Positions 24,238-35,098 are shown, numbered from the stretch's first letter. The stretch is DNA of 64,000 nt from Siphonodentalium dalli (GCA_032622095.1 CP136069.1:123804126-123868125), one strand, 5' to 3'. Notes: a model not told the origin generated them from the sequence alone. Made by a program: numbers and translations.

Positions 24238-25975
24238 CTATGATCTCATTTGATATGGAGTCTAACCCAACAGCTTTGTTGCTCTTAAGAGATTTGAGAC
24301 TATTTTCAGTCTCCTCCATGGAGATACGAAAGTCGAGTTCTGAAAAAGTTTTTTCTCTTTCAAGATTTTCCAGGCATTCCGATAATTGTTTATTTCTGTC
24401 AGAGACAGATGGGTTTATTTGATTGAGGTTCTTAAAATAGGATGCCCAACTGTCCAGTTCAATATTGTTTTCCAACCTGGGTTCCTGGCTGCCTTCTTCA
24501 TATTGAAGAGTTTTGAGTAGTTTCCAGTATTCATTAGGATTATTCTCTCTAAGATTATCGAGCTTCTGTAGGAGAAGCAATTTATATTTCTTTTTTTTTA
24601 CTCGGAGTATTTTTTTATACTGTCGGTAGGATTTGAAATAACTATCACGTTTTGCCTTATTGAAGGGATTTGTTGACATGTCGTTGGCCTTATATTGTAA
24701 TGTCTTGCGCCTATCTCTCAGTTCACCATCAAACCAATTATTTGTGCGTTTCCGATTGTGGTATTTGGAATTTTTGAACTTTAGTGATATGTTGGCTGCC
24801 TGAATTAAAATATTTTCTAGATCTACTGTTGCTTCGCCAATCTGCTCTGCGGAATAAGTTGATTGTTGAAATTTGTATATTTGTTTTTGGATATTCGGAC
24901 AATGGAGTGCATGCTGGAATGCAGATTTGGAAGTGTTTGACCAGCTAAATTTGCCAGGGGCTGGTTTCTGATGATCGGTTGAATGTGATTTTGATTTGAT
25001 TTTTCTGAATGTTGTAGATATAATACATTTAAGACTGCAATGACAGTCAGACATTGTAGGTTGGAATGGAGAGACCTGAAAATTTAAAATTTGGTCCATA
25101 AGCTCCCTTGAGACTATCATATAATCCACAACACTCACACCGTTCGGCTTAAAGCAAGTGGGACTACCAATGGAGTCTCCAAAAATTCTACCATTTAATA
25201 ATATTAAGCCTTGTGAAACACACATGTCTATCAGTTGTTTACCCTGTTTGTCACTGATTGGGTCAGAATTAGTTCTTATATTAATTTGACTTGAATTGTC
25301 TGTAAGATCAATCATTTGGTGATCATCGTCATTTTCAACAATGTCAACTCTGTTACCAGTTCGAGAGTTCAAGTCTCCACAAATCATAATGTGACCTTTC
25401 TTTGAATAAGTTTTCGTTATGTCCTCCTCTATTGAACTTAATACATCATAATCGAGCCTACTCTCATAATGTGAATTTGCCGGGATGATGTAAGCTATGC
25501 AAATATATAAATCTTTTGTTAAATTGAAGAAATGTTTATCAAGTTGGAGCCATTGGTAGTCTACACTGGTGTTCTTCAAAAGGTGTACTCCTTTGGCTAT
25601 GCTGGTACTTATTAAAATACCCAGGCCACCAAAGTATCTACCGTTTGAAGAAATATTCCGACATACTGGGAAATACTTGAAACCGTTTACATTAATACTT
25701 TCTTCGGGACCCACATGTGTTTCAGTTAGAAGAATGATATTGCAATCATGAATATGTTGATGGAAATATGGATCATTGTACTTTTTATATGATCCTGATG
25801 TTAAACCTCCAACATTCCATGATAGGATTTTCAGCTGATGAGTCAGCTTGTTGGAACAATTGTCACCTGTACTAGTAGTCCTGGCTGTATGGCCAGGTTG
25901 AGTAGTAACGTTGATGACTCCTATTGTTTTGTGTGAAACCATTGTTTCTACTAGAGTAGCTTTGGTCATTTTCAT
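24206..25975 (-). CDS. LINE endonuclease part
   Basis: An open frame of 589 codons with an APE-type endonuclease, which nicks target DNA to prime reverse transcription. The fold's signatures are in order: LKILSWNVGGLTSG, LLTETHVG with the metal-binding glutamate, GLGILIS, MICGDLNSRTGN, VVDYMIVSRE and TMSDCHCSL (the SD-H motif). The rest is a basic linker (FRKIKSKSH, KRTNNWFDGELRDRRKTLQY) that leads into the reverse transcriptase with LKSNKAVGLDSISNEI. Upstream, a second frame (25872-26087) gives an N- and Q-rich stretch such as NNNRNPRNYINENDQ, which is more protein-like than the first 40 codons of this frame. A further frame change near 25880 is therefore likely. Confidence 0.87.
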   Translation of the reverse strand: MKMTKATLVETMVSHKTIGVINVTTQPGHTARTTSTGDNCSNKLTHQLKILSWNVGGLTSGSYKKYNDPYFHQHIHDCNIILLTETHVGPEESINVNGFKYFPVCRNISSNGRYFGGLGILISTSIAKGVHLLKNTSVDYQWLQLDKHFFNLTKDLYICIAYIIPANSHYESRLDYDVLSSIEEDITKTYSKKGHIMICGDLNSRTGNRVDIVENDDDHQMIDLTDNSSQINIRTNSDPISDKQGKQLIDMCVSQGLILLNGRIFGDSIGSPTCFKPNGVSVVDYMIVSRELMDQILNFQVSPFQPTMSDCHCSLKCIISTTFRKIKSKSHSTDHQKPAPGKFSWSNTSKSAFQHALHCPNIQKQIYKFQQSTYSAEQIGEATVDLENILIQAANISLKFKNSKYHNRKRTNNWFDGELRDRRKTLQYKANDMSTNPFNKAKRDSYFKSYRQYKKILRVKKKKYKLLLLQKLDNLRENNPNEYWKLLKTLQYEEGSQEPRLENNIELDSWASYFKNLNQINPSVSDRNKQLSECLENLEREKTFSELDFRISMEETENSLKSLKSNKAVGLDSISNEIIGVSLPISQTV

Positions 25976-26083
25976 TTATGTAGTTCCGTGGATTGCGGTT
26001 GTTGTTGTAGTTTGTCCATCCTTTGATTTGATGTTCATGCTGATGAGTATTGGTTGTGATGCCTAATAATGTACCTAATAATA

Positions 26084-26190
26084 TCATTCAAAAGGAAATT
26101 GCAATAATACCGAAATATTTAATCCATATGATGTTGTAGTTATCTGACAAGCATATGAAGAATAAGTTAACAGAATTTTTTAACGGTTTG
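26084..26190. repeat. Right part of the repeat split by the LINE
   Basis: It matches the complement of 32600-32700, for example AAATATTTAATCCATAT, GTTATCTGACAAGCAT and a GTTTGCGA phrase. Joined with 21545-21774 it matches one continuous repeat at 32600-32960. Confidence 0.85.
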
Positions 26191-26870
26191 CGAGATACTG
26201 GATATTAGCTACCCCTCCCCAAACACGTTTTTGGTCGAAAAATTACATTGTTTTGTTACAAATATTTTCTAATTGATCTTAATGGGACCCAATATGAATC
26301 TTGTACTAACAGTTTTAACCAGAGATACCGTTTAATTGATTACATGTGTGTTCAGGCTTCCAGACACCCAGTTACAACAACAACAACAACATATCTTGTT
26401 GATAACAGGTAATTATGCATGCATTAATTAATAAAATTAACTTCGATTTTATAGTTCTAAATGTTATAAACAACACATGACCAACTATATAATTCATATG
26501 GCTCAGTAGTTAATATGATATCACATGTAGAAAGAATTTGACAGAAATTGTGAACATTTGCCAGATATTGGATTTTAGCTACCGCTCCCCCGACCACATT
26601 TTGGTCGAAAAAATAAATATTTATAAAAACGACAACACAAACTTTTCTAAATGATTCTAATGGGGACCAAATCATGATTCATATGATGAAAACCAGATCT
26701 GTAGACACCGCAAGCGTGGTTATAGATGTCATCAGGCTTCCAAACGCCAGATACAACAACACATGTTATGTATAACATGTAATTTTATATTAATATATAG
26801 CGACTTTGTAGAACTAATGTATTTGTTCTAAACGACACATAATATAGACTAACATATACAGAACAAAATC
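26185..26870. repeat. Tandem pair, unit about 370 bp
   Basis: Units start near 26190 and 26562 with GATA(C/T)TGGAT, TTAGCTACC(C/G)CTCCCC, TTTTGGTCGAAAAA, ATTCTAATGGGG or its variant, CAGGCTTCCA(A/G)AC and ACAACAACA. The first unit has a longer (CAA)n run. No coding content was seen. Confidence 0.75.
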
Positions 26871-26889
26871 GTTGTTGATGCCATAGTGA

Positions 26890-27267
26890 ATGTTATAATC
26901 CCTCTAAATCGACCAAATATGGAAACAATGATAATGTATTTTATATATCCCATAAACTATTCTGACTAAGGTGGCATGTGTTAGTACAAATGTGTTCTAT
27001 CTTTTGAGGCCCCCCTACACTATTAGAAGTCTTGAACACACCACGAACTGAAAGTATATGATCTCAATATTAACTGAGGGTTTGTACACAGGATAGTTAT
27101 ATAAGGAAATACACAATTTATGGATGGGTTGGTTCTCGAAATAGTGTGGCACTTTACAAACGCGGCTGCATGGTAGATATGAAAGGCGATTTTTCTATTT
27201 TTCGAGAACAGTCTACCCGAATTAAAGTCTTGAACACAACACGAATTGTAACTATATGCTCTCTATA
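26890..27267. repeat. Tandem repeat of about 190 bp, first part
   Basis: About two units that share GTCTTGAACACA(C/A)CACGAA, TATATGCTCTC or GATCTCAATATTAACTGAGG, GGATGGGTTGGTTC and ACTTTACAAA. The repeat resumes at 28566-28740 after an inserted element and recurs at 30905-31560. Confidence 0.75.
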
Positions 27268-27271
27268 TTAA

Positions 27272-28561
27272 CCTCTTCGCTGCTAAAATCATGATTACGC
27301 AAATAATCAGTTTTATACTTGAAGCAATCGCCTATAAAAAGATTGGGGGGTTCCCTCACGTTGCTATGGGTTTTTATGCTAATTAGGGAATGTTGCATTT
27401 TCTTAATTATGCCGTATTATATGGTTTTCATAACTTTATAGAACTTATTCATGGATTACTGATCCAAGTTAATTCTATTGCATGGATAATATATTCTTTA
27501 ATAGTTTATTAAGTTTGATAAATGTCGGAACTATTTTCTCACATTCACATAATATCCATACTCGATAGAGATTATTGTACAAACAATTACAGTAATGCCC
27601 TAAGTAATCGACTCCATAACCACAGCAGAATTATGGGTAACTTTTCAGGATTTAGTCGGAAATATTACTTGTTGCCATTCATCGGAAAGCTCTCCCCGAG
27701 AGCTTTCCGGTGAATGGCAACAAGCCATATTTCCGACTAAATCCTGAAAAGTTACCCATAATTCTGCTGTGCCAGCTGTGGTTATGGAGTCGATTACTTA
27801 GGGCATTACTGTATGTAATTAATTTTGGCAGACATGAATTCCAAAATTACTTTGATTACGAAATTAATTTCCCCACCCTCCCTCTCCATTTTTCTGTTAG
27901 CAGCTTGAGATATGTGCTAAATCTCACTCTAATTAAAAAAAAATTCAGATCTTGCTATCAACATCATAGAATGATATTTGTTATCATTGATATGATATCC
28001 ATAATTTGTTATTTGGTGCAAGAGATGTTTATGGTTCGTAGTTGGATATATGTTACATAGGTGGGAGAGGCGGTTATTGCCCCCACCTTGACAATCAGTA
28101 TTTTGTTCACGTTAATATTGGTTGTTTATATTAATAAACAGCCCATTTGAATATGAACCAGTGTTAAGTTATCAATGAGCAAGTTTTCCTTGAGTGCCGC
28201 CCCCTTTAACTCCTGGTATACAGGCATATCAGATTCTAGGAGCATAAATGACGTTATGACATCGTGTGCTGGGCTATTGGTGTTATTGCCATTTTCCAGT
28301 GGAAATATAACGGGAATATCACAAGAACCATAAAACTGACTCAGTTGAAATTTAGGCTATTATCGTTCACAATCGTGGAACATCATACACTGTTTGAAAC
28401 TTCGAGATACAGTTATTCCGATGCACACATCTCTGAGTTTCAGTTATGAATAATGGCCTACTGTTAGTATGCTGAAGTTGGTCCGTAGTACCTAAGGACC
28501 ATATAGCACACGATTGCATTTTTACGTCCGTAATAGTTACGGACGTCATAGCAGCGAAAGG
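27272..28561. mobile_element. piggyBac-like element flanked by TTAA
   Basis: The ends are inverted copies: CCTCTTCGCTGCTA at 27272 and the complement of TAGCAGCGAAAGG ending at 28561. TTAA flanks both sides (27268-27271 and 28562-28565). TTAA duplication and CC(C/Y)-starting ends are the signature of piggyBac. The insertion is confirmed by the tandem repeat around it: other units have the uninterrupted phrase CAATATTAACTGAG exactly where the element sits. No transposase is visible in 1.29 kb, so it is non-autonomous. Subterminally it has a perfect hairpin, ACGTCCGTAA-TAG-TTACGGACGT (28524-28546). Confidence 0.85.
27590..27811. mobile_element. Tc1/mariner-like foldback MITE, 222 bp
   Basis: This is an almost perfect hairpin. 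The left half from CAGTAATGCCCTAAG mirrors the right half ending CTTAGGGCATTACTG, and the loop is only CCC, near 27697. The right arm has a 9-base insertion that duplicates GCTGTG. Both ends are flanked by TA (27588-27589 and 27812-27813). CAGT-starting ends with a TA duplication fit Tc1/mariner derivatives. It lies inside the piggyBac-like element. Confidence 0.82.
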
Positions 28562-28565
28562 TTAA

Positions 28566-28740
28566 CAGAGAGTGTGAATGGAAGTTAGTGATATCAGAGA
28601 ATACATAATTTGTATGAGTGGCTTGTGCCTGTGTCGCTTTACAGAAAGCGGCTGATAAATAAGAAAGACGAATTTGTTATGTTTTGAGGAACTCCTACAC
28701 AATTGAAGGATTGCTCTAAATATCGACTGAGGATGTTAGT
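28566..28740. repeat. 190 bp tandem repeat resumes
   Basis: It continues the repeat interrupted at 27267: CAGAGAGTGTGAATGG, TTACAGAAAGCGGCTG and CGACTGAGG match the units at 30905-31560. Confidence 0.7.
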
Positions 28741-28920
28741 GTGGTCGTTGAAGCAGATTTTGTGGATCAACCCGGCAGAAATTGGATACAAGCTGATGTT
28801 GGTGTCATTCGGCGCGGAAAAGCCTCAGGAACAACATATCCAAAATCCGCAAAAATGCGCTGTGGGGAAACTTTGTTATCCAAGATGGCGTCCAACATTG
28901 TTGTTTATACTACATCAGTT
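28741..28920. repeat. Block inverted at 30770-30905
   Basis: GTGGTCGT, GAAATTGGATACAAGCTGAT, GGAACAACATATCCAAAATC and ATGGCGTCCA(A/T)(A/C)AT occur here on the plus strand and at 30770-30905 on the minus strand. In both places the block abuts the 190 bp tandem repeat, but in opposite orientation relative to it. Confidence 0.75.
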
Positions 28921-30769
28921 CTCAGAATAAGTCATTATACGATATATAGTGGCATCGGAATTACGCCGTTAAACCAGTTTGTGTTAAATTAGAGTACGGG
29001 AGCGAGTAGAGTGACACGGATAGAAAATTATACAATCGTGGCCATGAAATGGCTGTCAATATGGCCGCAACTCCAAGCCATACCACGAAGAAAGCAACAT
29101 ATTGGATAACCACATAAGAGTGAAATACATATTGCATGGTAATATACAAGTCGGTTGTTATATATCTTTATAGGTACACATGTCATTAAAACAGATCAAT
29201 CTGAAGGATCTATCGGCCACTGCACCGCAAGTCAAACCCCCAATGATTTACGTCTTTAACGTTTGGGTGTTCTGCTTATCCAACTGTCGGGCCAAAAAAC
29301 AAAACAAATTCGGGCATGCAACACACGAACAATGTTTCGCATCATAGTGCATGGTAGTTTCATTCGGCATGATGATTAATTATTGAATTTAAAGCCGAAA
29401 TTTAAGTGCATACTCTAGCGGTATAAATACTAGTTATATTTCCGGAATAATAAACCATACACGTATATCGTAATGCTTATTATACTGTAAAGAAACACTC
29501 ATATCTTCAATAAGTTAGCACCACATCTCACCAGATCAAATAGACGGAACATCGTATATTGTATGTAAGAGTTATTTTCATGCTCCTACCAAACAGGTTT
29601 CTCAGTAGACAATTTTGTTCAAATTACTTCACTCACCACTTTACAACTAGAATCAGCTACCACACAATGCACACTATTAGTTTTTAGCATATTATTGTTT
29701 GGAAATATCTTACCATTACCACCCACGTAATCGTGCTAAATATCAGGTGATCATCGTTTAAGATGTTATTTCAACGTTGAACATTCACGCAATATTGTTA
29801 GGTGTGGTCCTGTGTGCAGCAGACATGTGTAACATTAGGGAGAATGGGTAAACGCGGTGATGCGGTTGAAGAAAACGTAGTAAGTTTCGCGTATAATGTG
29901 GCCTTGGTGAATTCAACCAAATATAATTTCCAGGTATAAACACACTATCTGTCACAGAGTATGTAGGCAATTCTGTTCAAGTTTGTAATTTATTAAAGAC
30001 AGTCTATGGTACTCCTTTGTGTTTTAATAAATTTAGTTCATGGTATACCAACATGCATTCTTGTGATAAAAGCGAAAAAGCGTGTTTTATCACTTGATCT
30101 GAAACAACTATAACTACTATTTTGAGACACGGACAATATGACCTACGCATTTTACCCAGTACAATATGAATAAAATTCATACTGTTTTATAGCAGTTAAT
30201 TTTTAAAGGTTTTATGCCGTAGATATCAAAATAAATGGTGATCGGTCACATTCGTGAGACTGATCTGAGTACACATATTTCTGCTTCAAGAGAAAGGCTG
30301 CATAGTCAATACACCCCTTACATCCCTACTAAATCCCGTTTAGCTGTTTAATTACACATATATCACACGATTCAAGATTAGCAGTACAGATAAAACTGCG
30401 TCATTTTTCCGTTTCTGGGCGCCCAAAAGTCCAGATTTAACCGTTCGATAAGACCCTGATTTCGCTTGCTATCTCGTGAGATACATTACAGAGAATTCGT
30501 ATATCTCTAATCAAAAGTTTCTCATATACTCTGCAGTCATTCTTCCTCGCATAATCGATCGTGTGTTCACTCGTATAGGACTAGCTATTCAATTTTGCAC
30601 AAAATGTCAATTTCATTCGATTTTGGCGGCCATTTTGGGAAAAACATTCTACATATATAGTTTACGAATAAGCATTGTTTGTGTATATTTCAATTTATCA
30701 CGAATTTGGCATTAACTGGAGCACCTGCCACATAATTCAGTATTTTCCGATAACAACAGACATTATGGA
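28921..30769. other. Intergenic, no gene seen
   Basis: It is AT-rich and without a recognisable coding block. Small frames on both strands show no domain. Confidence 0.35.
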
Positions 30770-31570
30770 CGCCATATCTTGGATCCTGAATTTTCACATG
30801 CGCGGATTTTGGATATGTTGTTCCTGGTGTTTTTCCCCGTCGAATGACACAAAAATCAGCTTGTATCCAATTTCTTCCGGGTTCAACTCTCCCACGACCA
30901 CACTATGTGGGCAAAGGGTAGTAATGTCAGGACATACACAATGTTTATGGATGGGTTGGTTCCCGAAAGCCTTGGGCACTTTACAAAAAGCGGATGGCAA
31001 ACGCCAAAGGCGAATATTTTTGTTTTGTGTGACCCATCTATAAGTCCATTTAAACTCTTGAACACACCATGCACCAAATATATATGATCTTATTATTAAC
31101 TGACATTGTGAACGAAAGGTAGTGTTATCAGGGTATATGCAATTAATATGGGTAGTTTGGTTCCCGAAATCCTAGGGTCCTTTACAAAAGGCGGCTGGCA
31201 AATACGAAAGTATAATTTTCTTTGAGCCCCCACCCCTTTTATAGTCTTAAACACACCACGAATTGAACGCATATGATCTCAATATTCACTGAGGGTGAGG
31301 ACAAATGGTAGTTATATCAAGAATTACATATTTAGTGGATGGGTTGGATTCGAATGTCTGGACACCTTACAAAAAGAAGCCAGAAAACGAGAAAGGCGAA
31401 TTCTCACTGTTTTTGGGTCCCCTTATAACACATCTTGAACACACTATGAACTGAAGCTATTAACTGAGTGTGTGAACGAAAGGTAGTGCTATCATGGATT
31501 ATATAAAATGTTGGCGTGAAAAGCCAAAACAATTAAACTATTTGGCAAAAAGAATGAATGATCTAAACAC
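30770..31570. repeat. Inverted block plus 190 bp tandem units
   Basis: Bases 30770-30905 are the complement of 28741-28920. From 30905 about three and a half tandem units follow, with GATGGGTTGG or its variants at 30951, 31147 and 31338. Each unit has CTTTACAAAA(A/G)GCGG-like text, CTTGAACACAC and an AACTGA(C/G) phrase near its end. Confidence 0.75.
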
Positions 31571-32094
31571 ACTAGAGATAGAACAGGTGATAGGAGGCTG
31601 AATTCGGCAAATAACTACGCAAATAGGTTAAGTTTGTTCCCAATTCCACCGGTGATCCTACAACAATGACACGATGACATTGAGAAATTAAATGTCAACA
31701 GTTACCGGCAAGTGGAATACACACAGAACTTATAGTATACATATTATAACCGATGGAAACATGCGCTAAATTCAGATACAACTTACATTTATTTACACGT
31801 GCTAATTCTCAATCAGAGAATGATGGTTGTCATCTAGTTACGCAAGAGGACTGAGTGATCACGGATTCAATTTCAAATTCAATCGTCTTGGCTGTTGTGC
31901 TACCGGACAAAACTAATTTTAGTGGAACGATAGACTGGGCACACAGAACACATTCACTCTGACTTGTGAGGACACTGAATGGATGCCATATTGTTGTGAA
32001 AGAAAACATGTGAATCGCCATGTGAACAGATATCTGAATCTGATTGGCTACTTCGAATAAATCCAGGGTCGACCACTTCAGATATTCGTTATGC

Positions 32095-32570
32095 ATGAAT
32101 GTTCATGAATCAGTTCATGGATTTTATTAATGTGACATTCTTGTTTGTTCATGAATTTGCAAGAATTTTAAAGCAGTCTTCTGTTACCTCATTATTCATG
32201 AATGTGCATGAACTGCTAGAAAAGTTCATGAACTGAACTAATTCATGAATGTTCATGAATCAGTTCATGAAATTAATGAATGACATTCTTGTTTGTTCAT
32301 GAATTTGCAAGGATTTTTAAGCCTGATTGTTCATGAAATTTCATGAACTAAGTGTGAGTGAAAGTTCTTGAGCTAGAATGGTTCAAGAACTGTATCAATT
32401 CATGAATGTTCATGAACCAACATAGTTCATGAAATTGTTGTTCCATTTTCAGTTCATGTTTATTCATGAAAAGTTCATGAATATTTCAAGGACTATTCAT
32501 GAACAAAAGACATGAACTGTTCATGAACAGTTCATGCTTTTTCAAGAACAGTTCATGAACATGTCAGCTG
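32095..32570. repeat. TTCATGAA-rich palindromic repeat block
   Basis: The 8-base palindrome TTCATGAA, or GTTCATGAAC around it, recurs about twenty times in under 500 bp. An internal duplication is visible: GAATGTTCATGAATCAGTTC and CATTCTTGTTTGTTCATG occur at about 32098-32152 and 32248-32300. The sites spread outward from the duplicated unit and end abruptly near 32545. No protein-coding reading is evident. Confidence 0.85.
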
Positions 32571-32589
32571 GGTAAAATCCATTAATTCG

Positions 32590-32965
32590 CAAACTGTTAT
32601 AAATTTTTGTTAATTATTCTCCACTTATGCTTGTCAGATAACTGCTACATAATATGGATTAAATATTTTGGCATTATACCAATACCCATTTGAATGATGT
32701 TTGAAAAAAAATATTTTTGTGAAAAAAGAGAGATTTTTCAGCAAAAATTTAATATTTCGGCTCCAAATGACAGGAAAATCCAAAATAACCAACACTTTTT
32801 TCATATCAAGTAGAGGTATGGAATAATATAGTAATTTTAACCACAACAATGTTGGCAAATAGGTTAGGATATAGCCACAGAGCTCGCTTTACCAAAGTCG
32901 TTTATTTCTGGAAAAAGTCACTGGCGGGTAATGTTCAACATCGATTTGACAATAGCCACCATAAA
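32590..32965. repeat. Uninterrupted copy of the LINE-split repeat
   Basis: It reads as the complement of 26190-26084 joined to 21774-21545. Around 32690-32720 it runs through the position where the other copy carries the LINE. A shorter third copy of one part (TAATTTTAACACCAACAATG, AAATAAGTTAGGA) follows at 33095-33150. Confidence 0.85.
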
Positions 32966-33164
32966 TTCCGTGATTTTTCATTATCATTTTCATGAACAAT
33001 AAATATTTCTTAAAAAAAGTTGGTTTTAACTTGTTCTACCATGGGTATGTGTATCTCGAAAACTAGAGCCCTTTTTCGGTTTGGCAGCTGCACAACTAGT
33101 AATTTTAACACCAACAATGTTGGGAAATAAGTTAGGACACCCTCAGTGATCGCCTCAGCAAAAT

Positions 33165-33310
33165 TGATCATTTCTGGAATGTTCAGATAACAAGCTAATA
33201 AAAATTACCGTTTGTTGAACTTGTTATCTGAACATTTCCTAAGAGAACTACTCGTCAACAAGTGTCCAGTGAAGAAATTGTTAAGTCAGATTAAGTCGCT
33301 GCTATTATTC
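33165..33310. repeat. Fragment of TTAA family A
   Basis: GTTGAACTTGTTATCTGAAC, then ATTTCCTAAG and AACTACTCGTCAACAAGTG match the internal hairpin region of the elements at 51449-51965 and 46621-46852. The hairpin arms TGTTCAGATAACAAG and CTTGTTATCTGAACA are both present. Confidence 0.6.
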
Positions 33311-33427
33311 TGAATACACTTTGAATGCAGAATCTTTTAATAAATACACAAGAAACATTTTGATAAATACGCACAGTAGTTTGACTAATAAGATAGCACA
33401 TTCGAACTGCGACCATCATTAAAATAT

Positions 33428-34161
33428 TCAAAACATCGCAAATGTAAGATTTGTTAAGCAGAACACTTTTGAATAATCCTCATGCGCAGAGACAACTTCC
33501 TTCGGAATAAGTCTATAAAGTTCACTGATTTTAGTAAACTGATTTCCGATGTGCACTGCTAAGCCTGAAGTTATTTCCGTCGTAGAAAATGTGACGGGTC
33601 TGCCTCTGGGAATAATTTCTGATGCTTTATTCAGCAACATGAGCGCCACTCGCTCAGAATCCGCGAAGAGAGGTGCTATTTTAACATGTCCAAGGTAACA
33701 ATTCCGAATAAGCGTGTAGCCACATATCTTGGTTCCCCGCACAGCAATAATGGGTCTAACTGTGGGGAGTTGGCACATTTCCAACATAATTTCCGTACGC
33801 TTAAACTTGTGAATTGAAGTGTCATAATCAATAAAATCTTCAAAATCTAAGGCATCAAAATTGAACTGAAGCGCAATAGATCCGTCATCCACATCAGTGG
33901 GAAGAATCATATCTTCACTGAACTTTCCTTCCCAAATATGAAATTTCATCCCAGATTCGTGGAATTTGAAACCAATCTTGGGGTAGTATTCGGCCAATCT
34001 TGTGTAACCATAGCCATAGCCTATTTCTCCATTGCGGCCTACATCCATGAGGTGTCGGCTGACGGCCATCCCTACTCTGCTTCGCTGGTATTCTTCACGT
34101 ATAATACCATATCCACCCGAAAAAGTTAAAGGGTCATCAAATTTGTAGCTCATAATGAACC
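33428..34161 (-). CDS. GNAT acetyltransferase, terminal exon (copy 4)
   Basis: The exon encodes about 243 residues from GFIMSYKFDDPLTFSGGYGI to VFCLTNLTFAMF. The acceptor TTCAACTATTTCAG precedes 34161, phase 1. REEYQRSRVGMAVSRHL stands where the acetyl-CoA loop is expected, and IGYGYGYTRLAEYYPKIGFK follows. The second domain has RGTKICGYTLIRNCYLGHVK, IAPLFADSERVALMLLN and a TFSTTEITS strand. Copy 4 is closest to copy 5 (GGYGII, YYPKIGFKFH versus FYLKIGFKFH). Only 1.9 kb separates it from copy 5, and that gap is filled by a LINE fragment and tandem repeats. No upstream exon is seen there, so copy 4 may share 5' exons with copy 5. Confidence 0.85.
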
Positions 34162-34261
34162 CTGAAATAGTTGAAAAGGAGAAACTTGCGCTCAAAGCCA
34201 CGCAAACTATGTGTATAATCACGCACATCATTATTATTATTTAATTATTTTAAATCATTAT

Positions 34262-34900
34262 TAATGCAACATATAGGCCAGTCCAGAGGGACATTTTCGA
34301 CCACATGGCCTTCTTCGGCCAAAACAAGTTACATGGGTACAGGTACAATCAATTAATGTTGAGTCCGTATAACAGGCACACCTCTGTTCCGTGTCGTTAT
34401 ATTTGAGTTGATTAAAACCATTTTCAAGGCAAATTTTCTATATCAGCAATATTTTCCAAAAAATAAAACTTTTATTGGGATCTTATCACGAGTAAGAGAT
34501 GAAATATGAACAATTTGTCAATATTGCAGAAAATGGCCACTGATTATTCAAATTTAAAGCGTGAGTTGTTTGCATTTTTCGGTGGCCATCTTGGTTTTTG
34601 TTGGAAATTCCAAAGTTTTCAGCGTATTATTCAATGGGGACTCTAAGACAATGATCATATAATTATTTAGTAGAATGAGAAAGATTAACAGTGCTACTGA
34701 TGTATGAGTTAATGGCATGTGTCATATGGGATCCATATCGCGAATACCAGGTAACCAAACTTGAAGAAAAAAAGCACGCCGTCGGGGTGTGGCATAATAC
34801 GCCTGTTTCTGGAGTAGAGTGGGGCATGTAGACAGAACCCATATTTGAACTTGATCTGTATGCCAAATTTGGTTCAGTTCACTCGATTCAATCTAAAGTT
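34262..34900. repeat. Dispersed repeat sequence, PLE-type hairpin
   Basis: At 34288-34325 the minus strand reads GGCCGAAGAAGGCCATGTGG and then TCGAAAATG. A similar phrase (GAGGAAGGCCAGGTGGCCGA) is at 37220-37255. Phrases of this form commonly follow the coding part of Penelope-like retroelements in invertebrates (family knowledge), but no reverse transcriptase or GIY-YIG coding is visible here, so the link is tentative. Confidence 0.35.
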
Positions 34901-35095
34901 ATCATACAGAAACCGCAAATCAGGTAAAATCTAAGTCGAAAAATGGGCATAACTCATATTTGAACTAGATCTGTATTTTGGTGTGGTAAACTAACATACC
35001 ATATTTGGTTCAGATCACTCGATTCAATCTAAAGTTATCATCCGGAAACCAAAAGCAGACGGACGACGGACGGATGGACGGACAACCCATTTACA
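34860..35095. repeat. ATCATCCGGAAACC repeat, two units
   Basis: Two units share TTTGGTTCAG(T/A)TCACTCG, ATTCAATCTAAAGTTATCAT and a (C/A)GGAAACC phrase, then a GGACGACGGACGGATGGACG tail at 35057-35080. It is related to the array at 37905-38720. Confidence 0.7.
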
Positions 35096-35098
35096 TAA

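Larger units (their letters stand above)
21782..26076 (-). mobile_element. 5'-truncated non-LTR retrotransposon (LINE)
   Basis: A minus-strand element of about 4.3 kb carries an apurinic-type endonuclease followed by a reverse transcriptase, the layout of the jockey/CR1/I group. I do not fix the clade. The 3' end (lower coordinates) is an AATAAACTCTATTCTATTCT tail. The 7-base AATAATA at 21775-21781 and 26077-26083 is a likely target-site duplication. The interrupted repeat survives without the LINE at 32.6-33.0 kb, which confirms the boundaries. No ORF1 protein is present, so the copy is truncated at its 5' end, and the frame is broken at least once, near 24230. Confidence 0.9.

Noticed and set aside
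30880-30900. GGGTTCAACTC, considered as a tRNA-type internal promoter box
   Set aside because: No matching first box or cloverleaf was seen, and the sequence is part of a repeated block also present at 28.7 kb.
34262-34330. A full Penelope-like element near the CTTCGGCC hairpin
   Set aside because: No reverse transcriptase or GIY-YIG coding was found within several kilobases; only the short phrase supports it.
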